A stretch of 64,000 nucleotides of DNA from Bacillota bacterium (lineage in GTDB: Bacteria > Bacillota > Clostridia > Lachnospirales > Lachnospiraceae), in NCBI GenBank assembly GCA_023434365.1, contig JAEYSV010000018.1, positions 62,001 through 126,000 of the forward strand, written 5' to 3'. Under the pieces are notes generated by a model. It was not told the DNA's origin. It did no database searches and worked only from the letters and a program-made list of their open reading frames with translations. Numbering within the stretch: the stretch's first letter is position 1; each line of letters begins with the position of its first letter. A program made the position numbers and the translations under genes. This document shows, piece after piece, positions 23,676 to 32,266 of this stretch.

Positions 23676-25370
23676 ATGCAAAATAGGATTACTAGTGAAG
23701 AGTATTTAGAAATTATTATTCCAAATGATCTTGCTTTTCGGTATGAAAGATTTAGTGAGGTAATTCCGATAAGCACTCGTAATAGCATCATCACTGTTCC
23801 GGTGGAGTTATTAAATAATTGTAGCATTGGTGAATTTTTATACTCTAACATTCCGTCATTGTTGATTCCACTGGAATTAGAAGCATTTGATGATACGCAG
23901 GTTGAACTAACCAGATCCACTGAGGGGTTTAATCTTCGTGGAAGAGATGTAATTATTGGGTTTATTGATACTGGAATTGATTATACTCATAAGGCATTTA
24001 TTTATCCAGATAATACGACCAGAATTATCTCAATATGGGATCAGACAATACAGTCAGACACTGTGAGTGAAAGGGTGAGATATGGCAGTGAGTTTACCAG
24101 GGAGCAGATTAATCAGGCACTAGCAAGTGAAGATCCTTTTAGCGTTGTTCCATCAAAGGATGAGTCAGGACATGGAACCAAAATGGCAGGAATTGCAGCG
24201 GGCAATGAAATGGAACAAGAAGGATTTAGTGGAATCGCACCTTCTACCGAACTAATCGTAGTGAAGTTAAAAGAGGCAAAAAAAGCTCTTAAAGAGATTA
24301 TGTTTGTAAAAGAGGAGACATATTGTTTTCAGGAAACGGATGTTCAATTTGCGATTAATTATATGGTTCAAGTTGCGCAGGAAAATAGAAAACCTCTTGT
24401 TTTCTGTATTGGTTTAGGTACTAGTCAGGATGCCCATACGGGAACTGGATCAACAAGCTTCCTTCTATCTGAACTTTCTACAAGATCCGGAATAGGTGCA
24501 GTAATTGCAGCAGGCAATGAAGCGGATACAAAAAGGCACTACAGTGGATTGATCTCACCTACTAGAAAAATAGATGAGTTTGAGCTAACAGTCTCCGAAA
24601 AAGATACGATGTTTTTTCTCGAAATATGGGGATATTCTAGTAACCGTATTTCCATTGTTATCGAATCACCTCATGGGGAGAAGTTCGGACCTATCAATCC
24701 GACGACGAATGAATGTATAGAATTAGAGCTATTATTTGAGTCTACACAAATAATTGTAAATAATATTCTGGCAGAAACAGAATCATTAAGACAGTTAATC
24801 TTAATACGATTTAAAGATGCCGTAAGTGGAGTCTGGAAATTTCGTGTACATTCTTTGACAACCGAACAGTATGTTACTTATGATGCCTGGCTTCCAATGG
24901 GGGATATTATATCAAGAGAAACGTATTTTTCTAATTCTACTGAATTAAGTACTGTCACTTCCCCTGGCAATGCTGGTGATCCGATGACAGTAGGTGCCTA
25001 TAACTCTTTTACTGGAGAAATCAGTCCGGATAGCGGCAGAGGTCCTAACATACTGGGAACAATAAAACCTGATTATTGTGCTCCTGGCGTTAATCTTAAG
25101 GCACCAATCCCTGGCAATTTATTTGGAACATTCTCTGGAACTAGCGCAGCCACCAGCGTTGCAGCTGGATGTGTAGCACTTATCTTTGAATGGGCCATTG
25201 TAGGCGATAGGTATGCTAATCTTTCAGGAACCGGCGTAAAAACTCTTATTATACGTGGAATTAAGAAATCTCCGAATATAGTGTACCCAAATAATGAATG
25301 GGGATATGGGATATTAGATGTGTATACTACAATTGAAAAGGCAATAAAACTTGGGGTTAATGAGGTTTAG
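23676..25370 (+). CDS. Subtilisin-like serine protease (S8, Csp-like), copy 1
   Basis: The ATG at 23676 follows AAGGG by six bases and gives 564 residues; the ATG at 23670 touches the ribosome site. The catalytic triad is complete: Asp in GFIDTGIDYTH, His in SGHGTKMAGIAAGN, Ser in FSGTSAATSVAAGC. A long insertion between the His and Ser parts (about residues 290-430) is typical of the clostridial CspA/B/C-type S8 proteases. No signal peptide is seen, so it probably acts inside the cell, possibly in the sporulation line; germination proteases of C. perfringens and C. difficile are relatives. Its C-terminus (KAIKLGVNEV) differs from copy 2 and the relics. Confidence 0.9.
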   Translation: MQNRITSEEYLEIIIPNDLAFRYERFSEVIPISTRNSIITVPVELLNNCSIGEFLYSNIPSLLIPLELEAFDDTQVELTRSTEGFNLRGRDVIIGFIDTGIDYTHKAFIYPDNTTRIISIWDQTIQSDTVSERVRYGSEFTREQINQALASEDPFSVVPSKDESGHGTKMAGIAAGNEMEQEGFSGIAPSTELIVVKLKEAKKALKEIMFVKEETYCFQETDVQFAINYMVQVAQENRKPLVFCIGLGTSQDAHTGTGSTSFLLSELSTRSGIGAVIAAGNEADTKRHYSGLISPTRKIDEFELTVSEKDTMFFLEIWGYSSNRISIVIESPHGEKFGPINPTTNECIELELLFESTQIIVNNILAETESLRQLILIRFKDAVSGVWKFRVHSLTTEQYVTYDAWLPMGDIISRETYFSNSTELSTVTSPGNAGDPMTVGAYNSFTGEISPDSGRGPNILGTIKPDYCAPGVNLKAPIPGNLFGTFSGTSAATSVAAGCVALIFEWAIVGDRYANLSGTGVKTLIIRGIKKSPNIVYPNNEWGYGILDVYTTIEKAIKLGVNEV

Positions 25371-25387
25371 AATTCTTTAGTCTTTTA

Positions 25388-25492
25388 AGGGGGGCTAGAC
25401 AGTCACCTGGCATGGAATATCCTGATGAAATCTGGGGATATGGAAAAATAGATGTGCTGAATGTTTTTGAGATAATAATAAAGTTTCGTTAA
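25388..25492 (+). pseudogene. 3'-end relic of a third S8 protease gene
   Basis: In the gap between the two proteases the frame starting at 25388 reads RGARQSPGMEYPDEIWGYGK and then IDVLNVFEIIIKFR with a TAA stop at 25490. This is nearly the same as the last 34 residues of copy 2 (RGARQSPGVDYPSPIWGYGR, then IDVLNVFENIIKFR). No upstream protease coding part remains, and no ribosome site or start precedes it. It is therefore the decayed or deleted remainder of another tandem copy. Confidence 0.9.
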
Positions 25493-25573
25493 GAAAAACA
25501 TCGGGAATTGATTCTTTTTTATTATTATAGCTTATATACTAAAATAACAAGATTTTATTTTTAAGGGGTATCT

Positions 25574-27256
25574 ATGCCTACTAGAATTATGAGTGAGGAA
25601 TATTTGGAATTGCTTATTCCATCTGAACTGGCCTTTGCCTATGAAAGATTCGGCGATATAGTTCAAATAAATGATCGAATCTCAATGTTTACTGTTCCGA
25701 CTGAGATACTTAATGAGTGCAGTATCAGTGAGTTTTACTATTCTAGCTTTCCAACCTTGTTTGTACCTACACAATTAGAGCTATATGAAGATACTCAAAT
25801 TAGAGCAGTACGCAATAACCCAAATCTCAATCTATTAGGAAGAGATGTTATTATTGGCTTTATTGATACGGGAATTGATTACACGCATGAAGCATTTAAA
25901 AATCCAGATAATACAACAAGAATTTACTCTATCTGGGATCAAACAATAGAATCGGAAACTCCTCAAGAAGGAATCATATATGGAACTGAGTATTCCAGGG
26001 AACAAATCAATGAGGCACTAGCGAGCGAAGACCCATTTAGTGTCGTACCATCAAGAGATGAAGTTGGTCATGGGACACAAATGGCGGGGATAGCTGCGGG
26101 CAATATAGAGGAAGAAAAACAGTTTAGTGGAATAGCTCCACAGGCAGAGATTGTTGTAGTGAAATTAAAGCCAGCAAAACAGATAATAAAAAAGATATTT
26201 TTTGTTCGTGAGGGAGCACTATGCTATCAGGAAAGTGATATCCTATTTGGAACAAAATACATCACGGAATTGGCAGAAAGACTTAGAAAACCTGTTGTGT
26301 TATGTATTGGTTTAGGGACTAGTCAGGGAGGACATGATGGTCGTGGAGCATTGAGTTCATATCTTTCTACTACATCAACGAAACCAGGGGAATGTGCTGT
26401 GATAGCAGCTGGAAATGAAGCCAATCTGAGAAGGCATTATCGAGGGACGATTCCTCCAACAACGAGAACCGATACGTTTGAACTAAGAATTGCAGCACAA
26501 GATACTTCTTTTGGCTTTGAACTATGGGAGTATTCACTGCAACGGGTATCCATTGAGATTATTTCGCCATCAGGTGAACGGATAGGTCCAATATTTCCTG
26601 GAATTAAGGAATGTATTGAAAATCGACTGGTATTTGAGTCTACGATTATATGGGTTAATAATATAATTACCGAAACAGAAACAGGGACACAGCTTATTCT
26701 TGTTCGTTTTCGTAATGCCACAGAAGGAATCTGGCAGTTTAGGATAACTTCATTGGCAGAGCAGTACTCCGTTATGTATGATGTCTGGCTTCCGATGGGA
26801 GATATTATATCAGAAGATACATATTTCTTACAATCCGATCCCAATATTACGATAACCTCTCCAGGGAATGCACCGTTATCTATGACAATTACCTCGTATG
26901 ATTCATTAACTGGAGCAATAGCAGTAAGAAGTGGAAGAGGATTTACACGAATAGGAACGGTGAAACCGGACTTGGCAGCCCCTGGTGTGAATCTACCTGC
27001 TCCCCTTCCAGGTAATCAATATGGAACATTTAGTGGGACCAGTGCTGCAGCCTCTGTTGGTGCAGGATGTGCTGCACTTTTATTCGAATGGGCAATGGTT
27101 CGCGGTAATTATCCAAATATTAATGGAAATGAAATAAAAACACTATTAATTCGGGGGGCAAGGCAGTCTCCAGGAGTTGATTATCCTAGTCCAATCTGGG
27201 GGTATGGAAGAATTGATGTACTTAATGTTTTTGAAAATATAATAAAGTTCAGGTAA
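25574..27256 (+). CDS. Subtilisin-like serine protease (S8, Csp-like), copy 2
   Basis: A 560-residue paralog of copy 1, collinear over its length, starting MPTRIMSEEYLELLIPSELA after AAGGGG. The triad is intact: Asp in GFIDTGIDYTHEAF, His in VGHGTQMAGIAAGN, Ser in FSGTSAAASVGAGC. It has the same long insertion between the His and Ser parts. No signal peptide is evident. The two copies have diverged widely in the insertion region, so the duplication is not recent. Whether either processes a spore cortex enzyme or another substrate is unknown. Confidence 0.9.
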   Translation: MPTRIMSEEYLELLIPSELAFAYERFGDIVQINDRISMFTVPTEILNECSISEFYYSSFPTLFVPTQLELYEDTQIRAVRNNPNLNLLGRDVIIGFIDTGIDYTHEAFKNPDNTTRIYSIWDQTIESETPQEGIIYGTEYSREQINEALASEDPFSVVPSRDEVGHGTQMAGIAAGNIEEEKQFSGIAPQAEIVVVKLKPAKQIIKKIFFVREGALCYQESDILFGTKYITELAERLRKPVVLCIGLGTSQGGHDGRGALSSYLSTTSTKPGECAVIAAGNEANLRRHYRGTIPPTTRTDTFELRIAAQDTSFGFELWEYSLQRVSIEIISPSGERIGPIFPGIKECIENRLVFESTIIWVNNIITETETGTQLILVRFRNATEGIWQFRITSLAEQYSVMYDVWLPMGDIISEDTYFLQSDPNITITSPGNAPLSMTITSYDSLTGAIAVRSGRGFTRIGTVKPDLAAPGVNLPAPLPGNQYGTFSGTSAAASVGAGCAALLFEWAMVRGNYPNINGNEIKTLLIRGARQSPGVDYPSPIWGYGRIDVLNVFENIIKFR

Positions 27257-27270
27257 GATACTAAGATTCC

Positions 27271-27960
27271 TTAAAGAAGAAATTCTGTTAAAGCATCTAT
27301 ATCAATAATTCGAAATGTATTTTTATGGTAGTCAATGATACCTTTCATTTTAAGCGTTGCTAGTTCTCTACTCATAGAGGGACGTGATACATTAAGATAT
27401 TCCGCTAGTTCATTACGATTTAGTGGAATTGAAAACTGTTTGGAATTATGGCTACGACTCGCATTGATTAAAAATGCAGCTAGTTTTTCTTTGATTCCTT
27501 TTAAAACAAGTAAGTCTATTTTATGATTTAAATAAGTGTTTTTCTCACCAAGGAGAAGCATCATATTTTGAATGAGTCTTGTATGATAGCCACATGCATT
27601 GTTACATAAGCGAATAATTTTATCATATGGAATAAATAGAATGGTTGCTTCAGTTTTCGTTCGAGCGGAAACTGGAGCAATTCTTTTTTGAGTACAAACG
27701 ATACCTTCGCCAAAAATATCAGAGGTTCCTAAAGTAGCGACAATATGACGGTCGCCGGCAACATTTTCTTTAATTATTTCTATTGTACCTGCAACGATGA
27801 TTCCAACGCTATCCACAACATTTCCATGGAGTAAGAGGTAATCATTGGCTGGATGATGTTTGATTGTAACATTCAAGCAGGTAAGCAGGGAGGTAAGCTC
27901 GGTTTCATCAAATTCTTTAAATAATGGACATTTTAGCAAAGCTGGAAGATGTTTTGTCAT
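27271..27960 (-). CDS. Crp/Fnr-family transcriptional regulator (HcpR-like by position)
   Basis: A 229-residue protein with an N-terminal cyclic-nucleotide-binding-like domain (about residues 10-130) and a C-terminal helix-turn-helix (LNRNELAEYLNVSRPSMSRE). It lacks the N-terminal cysteine cluster of oxygen-sensing FNR. It ends 14 bases from the protease gene, convergent with it, and diverges from hcp 457 bases away. Crp/Fnr regulators called HcpR control hcp in many anaerobes in response to NO or nitrite, which is the likely role here; this rests on position and family only. Confidence 0.9.
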   Translation of the reverse strand: MTKHLPALLKCPLFKEFDETELTSLLTCLNVTIKHHPANDYLLLHGNVVDSVGIIVAGTIEIIKENVAGDRHIVATLGTSDIFGEGIVCTQKRIAPVSARTKTEATILFIPYDKIIRLCNNACGYHTRLIQNMMLLLGEKNTYLNHKIDLLVLKGIKEKLAAFLINASRSHNSKQFSIPLNRNELAEYLNVSRPSMSRELATLKMKGIIDYHKNTFRIIDIDALTEFLL

Positions 27961-28186
27961 TTTTGGGCCTCCTTGTTTTTTCTATAGTGTAACTTAAATA
28001 ATATTTTTTGGCAATTCATTCGAGTAAAGATCGGATGAATTGGACACATGACTTCACAGAGGCATGCCAGAATAAAAGGATAATGATTAGTACTAGGAGT
28101 ACACTTCTTTTCTAAGAGATAGATTAATATACTTAAAATAAATAACAGCAAGGAATTGGGTAGGTAATGAATAATAAAATAACGAG
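27961..28186. other. Intergenic region between the Crp/Fnr gene and hcp, first part
   Basis: No gene is supported. A 64-codon minus-strand frame here (27957-28151) has no ribosome site and contains the regulator's own GGAGG as coding sequence. A small palindrome, GTACT-AGG-AGTAC, lies near 28090. The remainder is AT-rich and must include the minus-strand promoter of the regulator. The gap continues with the protease relic at 28187-28303 and the hcp leader. Confidence 0.5.
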
Positions 28187-28303
28187 CGACTCTTTATAAG
28201 AGGAGCGCAAAGGTCGCCAGGTGTGGTTTATCCCAATGAAATATGGGGGTATGGTAAGATTGATGTATTTAATATCTTTCAGAGTATAATTAAATTAAGA
28301 TAA
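28187..28303 (+). pseudogene. 3'-end relic of a fourth S8 protease gene
   Basis: The frame from 28190 reads LFIRGAQRSPGVVYPNEIWG and then YGKIDVFNIFQSIIKLR with TAA at 28301-28303. It matches the C-terminal end of protease copy 2 (TLLIRGARQSPGVDYPSPIW and onward). Upstream sequence shows no protease homology. Like the relic at 25388, its homology begins at or just before the LIRGA segment. The Crp/Fnr gene lies between copy 2 and this relic. Confidence 0.88.
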
Positions 28304-28417
28304 TTGTTTTTTTGTAGCTGTAGATACAGAAATGTTACTTGATATCCGATACAATACAACCATCAACAACATATCTTATGGGCTGAGGCCTAATAACATA
28401 GATTAAAAGGAGAGAAA

Positions 28418-30271
28418 ATGATGAGTAATAGTATGTATTGTTATCAATGTCAGGAAACAGCTGGCAATCAAGGTTGTACTAAAGTAGGTGTTTGTGGTAA
28501 GAGCGCAGATTTAGCAAACATGCAGGATTTATTAGTATATGCAACCAAAGGTCTTTCTGAGGTTACAACAAGACTTCGTGCTGAAGGAAAAACAATTAGT
28601 AAAGAGATCAACCATTTAGTAACTCTTAACTTATTCACTACAATTACTAATGCAAACTTTGATGATGATGTATTTTTTGCAAGAGTAAAAGAAACAGTAG
28701 CGTTAAAACAGGAATTAATGGAACAACTTGTTAATGCTGAAGGTTTATCAGAAGCAGCTTTATGGACTGGTGATTCTGATGAAGAGTTATTGGCAAAAGC
28801 AGAGTCTAGTGAAGTAGGTGTTTTAGCAACTGAGAATGAAGATGTTCGTTCTTTAAGAGAATTAATTACTTATGGATTAAAAGGTTTATCCGCTTACTCC
28901 AAACATGCCAATGCATTAGGTCATGATAATGAAGAAGTTGATGCTTTTATGCAGTCTACTTTAGCAAAATTATTAGATGACTCCTTAACTGCAGACCAGT
29001 TAGTAGCGTTAACATTAGAAACTGGTAAATTCGGTGTAGACGGTATGGCATTACTTGATACTGCAAATACTTCTACTTATGGTAATCCAGAAATTACAAA
29101 AGTTAATATCGGTGTAGGTAAAAACCCTGGTATCTTAGTATCTGGTCATGATCTATCTGATTTAGAGCAGTTATTAATTCAGACAGAAGGAACAGGAGTT
29201 GATGTATATACTCACTCTGAAATGTTACCAGCTCACTACTATCCACAACTTAAAAAGTATACTCATTTGGTAGGTAACTATGGAAATGCATGGTGGAAAC
29301 AAAAAGAAGAGTTTGAATCCTTCAATGGACCAATCTTAATGACAACAAACTGTATCGTACCTCCAAAAGATTCTTACAGAGATAGATTATATACAACTGG
29401 AGCAGCTGGATTTGCAGGATGTAAACACATTGCAGGTGAAGCTGGAAGCCAGAAAGATTTCTCTGACATCATTGAATTAGCAAAAACTTGTGCAGCTCCA
29501 ACTGAAATTGAAACAGGTGAAATTATCGGTGGTTTTGCTCATGAGCAAGTATTTGCATTAGCGGATACTGTTGTGAATGCGGTAAAATCCGGCGCAATTA
29601 AAAAATTCGTTGTAATGGCTGGTTGTGATGGTAGAGCAAAATCAAGAAACTACTACACAGACTTCGCGAAAGCGCTTCCAATGGATACGGTTATCTTAAC
29701 TGCAGGTTGTGCAAAATACAAATATAATAAATTAAACTTAGGCGATATCGGTGGTATTCCAAGAGTATTGGATGCTGGTCAGTGTAATGACTCTTACTCT
29801 TTAGCTTTGATTGCATTGAAGTTAAAAGAAGTATTTGGCTTAGCTGATGTTAATGAGCTACCAATCATCTACAATATCGCATGGTATGAACAAAAAGCTG
29901 TAATCGTATTATTGAGCTTACTATACCTTGGGGTAAAAGAAATTCACTTAGGGCCAACACTTCCTGCTTTCCTTTCTCCAAACGTAGCAAAAGTATTAGT
30001 AGAAAACTTTGGAATTGCTGGTATTCAGACAGTAGAAGAAGATATGGAGCTATTCTTTGGTAAAGAAGAAGCTGCAGCCAAAAGCAGTAATGGAATCTCA
30101 AAAGATATGATCATTGGTGACATCTTAAGAAAAAATCCAGAAAATGCGAACGTGTTGATGGCTGCTGGAATGCACTGCTTAGGCTGCCCATCTTCTCAAA
30201 TGGAAAGTTTAGAAGAAGCTTGTATGGTACATGGGTTAGACGTTAACACATTGTTAAGCCAGTTGAAATAA
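28418..30271 (+). CDS. hcp: Hydroxylamine reductase / hybrid-cluster protein with C-terminal DUF1858 domain
   Basis: A 617-residue protein. The N-terminal cluster site is CYQCQETAGNQGCTKVGVCG (C-x2-C-x8-C-x5-C), followed by the hybrid-cluster ligands, for example in GHDLSDLEQLL, TTNCIVPP, GCDGRAKSRNY, AGCAKYKYN and AGQCNDSYSLALIAL. Hcp reduces hydroxylamine in vitro and is now regarded as an NO reductase and nitrosylation factor. The last 58 residues (about 560-617) are an added DUF1858 domain with CLGCPSSQMESLEE, absent from classical Hcp of about 550 residues. The start has two ATGs after AAAAGGAGAG. The adjacent Crp/Fnr gene and downstream hemerythrin suggest nitrosative-stress control. 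Confidence 0.95.
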   Translation: MMSNSMYCYQCQETAGNQGCTKVGVCGKSADLANMQDLLVYATKGLSEVTTRLRAEGKTISKEINHLVTLNLFTTITNANFDDDVFFARVKETVALKQELMEQLVNAEGLSEAALWTGDSDEELLAKAESSEVGVLATENEDVRSLRELITYGLKGLSAYSKHANALGHDNEEVDAFMQSTLAKLLDDSLTADQLVALTLETGKFGVDGMALLDTANTSTYGNPEITKVNIGVGKNPGILVSGHDLSDLEQLLIQTEGTGVDVYTHSEMLPAHYYPQLKKYTHLVGNYGNAWWKQKEEFESFNGPILMTTNCIVPPKDSYRDRLYTTGAAGFAGCKHIAGEAGSQKDFSDIIELAKTCAAPTEIETGEIIGGFAHEQVFALADTVVNAVKSGAIKKFVVMAGCDGRAKSRNYYTDFAKALPMDTVILTAGCAKYKYNKLNLGDIGGIPRVLDAGQCNDSYSLALIALKLKEVFGLADVNELPIIYNIAWYEQKAVIVLLSLLYLGVKEIHLGPTLPAFLSPNVAKVLVENFGIAGIQTVEEDMELFFGKEEAAAKSSNGISKDMIIGDILRKNPENANVLMAAGMHCLGCPSSQMESLEEACMVHGLDVNTLLSQLK

Positions 30272-30329
30272 TAAATTTTGCGATGTTAATATCTAGCTCT
30301 AACTCGTAATAACAAGTAAATAATGACAT

Positions 30330-30502
30330 GATAAGTAAGACTCCTATAGGAATAAATGCATTACGGCATACAGATACTATGCTTAACTTTGATAGATTAA
30401 TGTAGATTTAAGCTGCATGGGTTTATCCTAGAGCGTTATTCCTTATGGAGTCTTATGTTTATCTCAGTCCAAGTGAAGTCTCAGACTGAGAATAAGCATA
30501 GT
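30330..30502 (+). ncRNA. Candidate structured RNA between hcp and the hemerythrin gene
   Basis: Three arm pairs are seen. Arm A (30336-30355, TAAGACTCC-TAT-AGGAATAA) pairs with A' (30436-30455) with 17 of 20 pairs and a 3x3 internal loop; GATAA (30330-30334) and TTATC (30459-30463) extend it. Arm B, ACTATGCTTA (30376-30385), lies inside A-A' and is the perfect complement of TAAGCATAGT (30493-30502) outside it, so the two pairings cross. TCTCAGTC (30462-30469) pairs with GACTGAGA (30484-30491). Inside A-A', GCTTAA and TTAAGC can also pair, competing with B. It could be a pseudoknotted leader, a small RNA or a degraded MITE; I know no named family that fits. Confidence 0.5.
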
Positions 30503-30547
30503 TAAGTTTATGAGTTTATGTATGCTTTAATAGAAGGAGGCAGTTGA

Positions 30548-31102
30548 ATGAATAGTGTTAAATTAATGATGGACGAACATCAATATATTCTACGGATGGC
30601 AAAAGTGATGCGACGTGCATGCTATCGTTTGTTACAAGATGGTTCGGTGGACTATGCTGATTTTAACGATATGATGGACTTTATCAAAAATTATGCAGAT
30701 GCGCATCATCATGGAAAAGAAGAAAAAATCATGTTTCAAAAGATGCAAGATCAACTTGGAAGAATGGCTCAAAACCTAATTACACATGGAATGCTTGTTG
30801 AACATGATCTTGGAAGGTTTCATATGCAGGAGCTTCGAGCAGCTCTTGAACGCCTAAAAGCAGGGGATGATGAAAGTAAACTGGATGTTATAGCCAATGC
30901 CATTACTTATACTCATCTTATTGAAAGACATATTAAAAAAGAGGATGATTTGGTTTATCCATATGGTGAAAAGAACCTTTCTGAGGATGATATGAACCAG
31001 ATTAATCAAATGACTGATGATTTTGAACAGCAGGCAACCACTGAAGGAACACAAAGTAAGTATGTGACATTACTAGAGAACTTAGAAAAGAAATATTTAT
31101 AG
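30548..31102 (+). CDS. Hemerythrin-domain protein
   Basis: The 184-residue all-helical protein has the hemerythrin HHE pattern for a di-iron site: MDEHQYILRM, DAHHHGKEEKIMF, HGMLVEHDLGRFHM and THLIERHIKKEDDLVYP. Such proteins bind O2, NO or iron; in anaerobes they are often part of NO and oxygen defence, and YtfE/Ric-type members repair iron-sulfur clusters. It lacks the N-terminal ScdA extension of Ric proteins. AGAAGGAGG precedes the ATG. The gene lies after hcp and 29 bases before a 205-residue unknown gene, with which it is probably co-transcribed. Confidence 0.92.
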   Translation: MNSVKLMMDEHQYILRMAKVMRRACYRLLQDGSVDYADFNDMMDFIKNYADAHHHGKEEKIMFQKMQDQLGRMAQNLITHGMLVEHDLGRFHMQELRAALERLKAGDDESKLDVIANAITYTHLIERHIKKEDDLVYPYGEKNLSEDDMNQINQMTDDFEQQATTEGTQSKYVTLLENLEKKYL

Positions 31103-31131
31103 ATTAAATACTATTATTGAGGAGATAAGAT

Positions 31132-31749
31132 ATGAGTGCTTTTTTAGGACCTATTCATCATTGGCTATATCGTAAAATAAAGTTACAGGAAGAGCTGGTT
31201 ATTTCTTTAGTAACCTTATTAAAAGAAAAGGGATTAGATGCAGGAATCGAGGAGAAAGTGAACGCAGTATATGCACCACTTCCTTCAGGGAATCTAGAAG
31301 ATATGATAGATGAAACGAACATTCATGGCTGGTTACAAGAAAGAGTGAGTTTAGTAGAAAATCGCTTGGCTTATGTAGTAACTCAGATCGCAAAGAATGA
31401 GATTTCTAACCTCGATATCATCAGTCAGATTACCAATGATTTTGGAAGAAATAATACGATTCAGGAGTTAGATTCTGCAAGGAAAGCTTATCAGGAATTA
31501 CAGGATCGTTTATTAGACGGAATGCCATGTGACCATGTTAATCAGGTGGTAAGCGAATCAGACAAGGAAGTGGTTTATCAGGTAACCAATGATATCCATG
31601 GACAATACTGGATGGCGCAGGGTGGAGACGCTCAAAACTATCAGAGAATAAAGGAAAGCCTGATTAAAGGAATGCTGGAAAATAGTCCGTTTGAATTCGA
31701 GGTAGTTGGAAACGGAAGATTTATAATTAGAGTGAAGAGTGAAAAGTGA
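31132..31749 (+). CDS. Conserved protein of unknown function linked to the hemerythrin gene
   Basis: A 205-residue soluble protein. The first 125 residues look helical (starting MSAFLGPIHHWLYRKIKLQE); the last part, about 130-205, looks alpha/beta (DGMPCDHVNQVVSESDKEVV and EVVGNGRFIIRVKSEK). A single Cys-Asp-His stands in the linker. I do not recognise a named domain. It is 29 bases after the hemerythrin gene with a GAGGAGA site, suggesting one operon and a shared role in redox or NO response. Its last codons and stop lie within the GTGAAGAG-type simple repeat that follows, so the natural C-terminus may have been altered by repeat growth. Confidence 0.75.
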   Translation: MSAFLGPIHHWLYRKIKLQEELVISLVTLLKEKGLDAGIEEKVNAVYAPLPSGNLEDMIDETNIHGWLQERVSLVENRLAYVVTQIAKNEISNLDIISQITNDFGRNNTIQELDSARKAYQELQDRLLDGMPCDHVNQVVSESDKEVVYQVTNDIHGQYWMAQGGDAQNYQRIKESLIKGMLENSPFEFEVVGNGRFIIRVKSEK

Positions 31750-31848
31750 AAAGTGAAGAGCGTTTAAGGGCAGTGAAGAGCGGAAAAGATAGTGAAGAGC
31801 GGAAAAGATAGTGAAGAACTAAGAGTGAAGAGTGAAGAGTGAAGAGCG
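31731..31848. repeat. Simple GTGAARAG repeat tract
   Basis: Roughly 118 bases are made of GTGAAAA/GTGAAGAG units: first single units, then a 19-base unit AGTGAAGAGCGGAAAAGAT repeated twice in tandem, then three more AGAGTGA units. It covers the last codons of the preceding gene. Units are short and degenerate, without spacers, so it is not a CRISPR array. Tracts like this arise by slippage and are recombination prone; it borders the transposase relic. Confidence 0.85.
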
Positions 31849-31941
31849 GGAAAATAGTTTTCTTTCTCTTTTGAGAGTATTCCAAAGTTTGTTTAAACCT
31901 TCAAATTGGTGTAAGATAATTACAATCAGTTTGGAGGTTTT

Positions 31942-32266
31942 TTTATGGATGCAATACATTATCACGTCCGTAGCGAAGGACGTATTATTAAAAGAGCTGT
32001 TTACATAGCATTGGGTATTGAATTGGAAGGACATAAAGATGTATTAGGTATGTATGTTGGTGAAAAAAAGTGCAAAATTCTAGCTCTCCATTATGAATGG
32101 GTTAAAAAATCGAGGTGCTTAAGGTATGCTAATTGCTTGTGTTAATGGATTAACTGGGTTTCCTCAAGCAATTGAGGCTGTATACCCTCAAACAGAAGTT
32201 CAACAGTGTATAATCCATCAGATTAGCAACTCAACAAAATTTGTATCCTACAAGGATATCAAGTAA
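31942..32266 (+). pseudogene. Degenerate IS256-family transposase fragment
   Basis: From 31945 the frame reads MDAIHYHVRSEGRIIKRAVY and LEGHKDVLGMYVGE, the middle of an IS256-type (MULE-related) transposase. A frameshift in the A run near 32066 moves the match to another frame (SAKF, LKNRG, then LIACVNGLTGFPQAIEAVYP and CIIHQISNSTKFVSYKDIK). Two in-frame stops replace Trp and Lys codons, and the conserved DGLTGFP Asp is Asn. About 160 N-terminal and the C-terminal residues are gone. It is a dead remnant; I could not delimit inverted repeats. 31850-31941 may hold an eroded end. Confidence 0.9.

Noticed and set aside
26437..26844. 135-codon minus-strand frame
   Set aside because: It is antisense to the intact protease copy 2 and has no ribosome site.
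27957..28151. 64-codon minus-strand frame upstream of the Crp/Fnr gene
   Set aside because: Its end includes the regulator's ribosome site, it has no site of its own, and it does not resemble a known peptide.
31731..31848. CRISPR-like repetition
   Set aside because: Units are 7-19 bases, degenerate and contiguous, with no unique spacers and no cas genes nearby.
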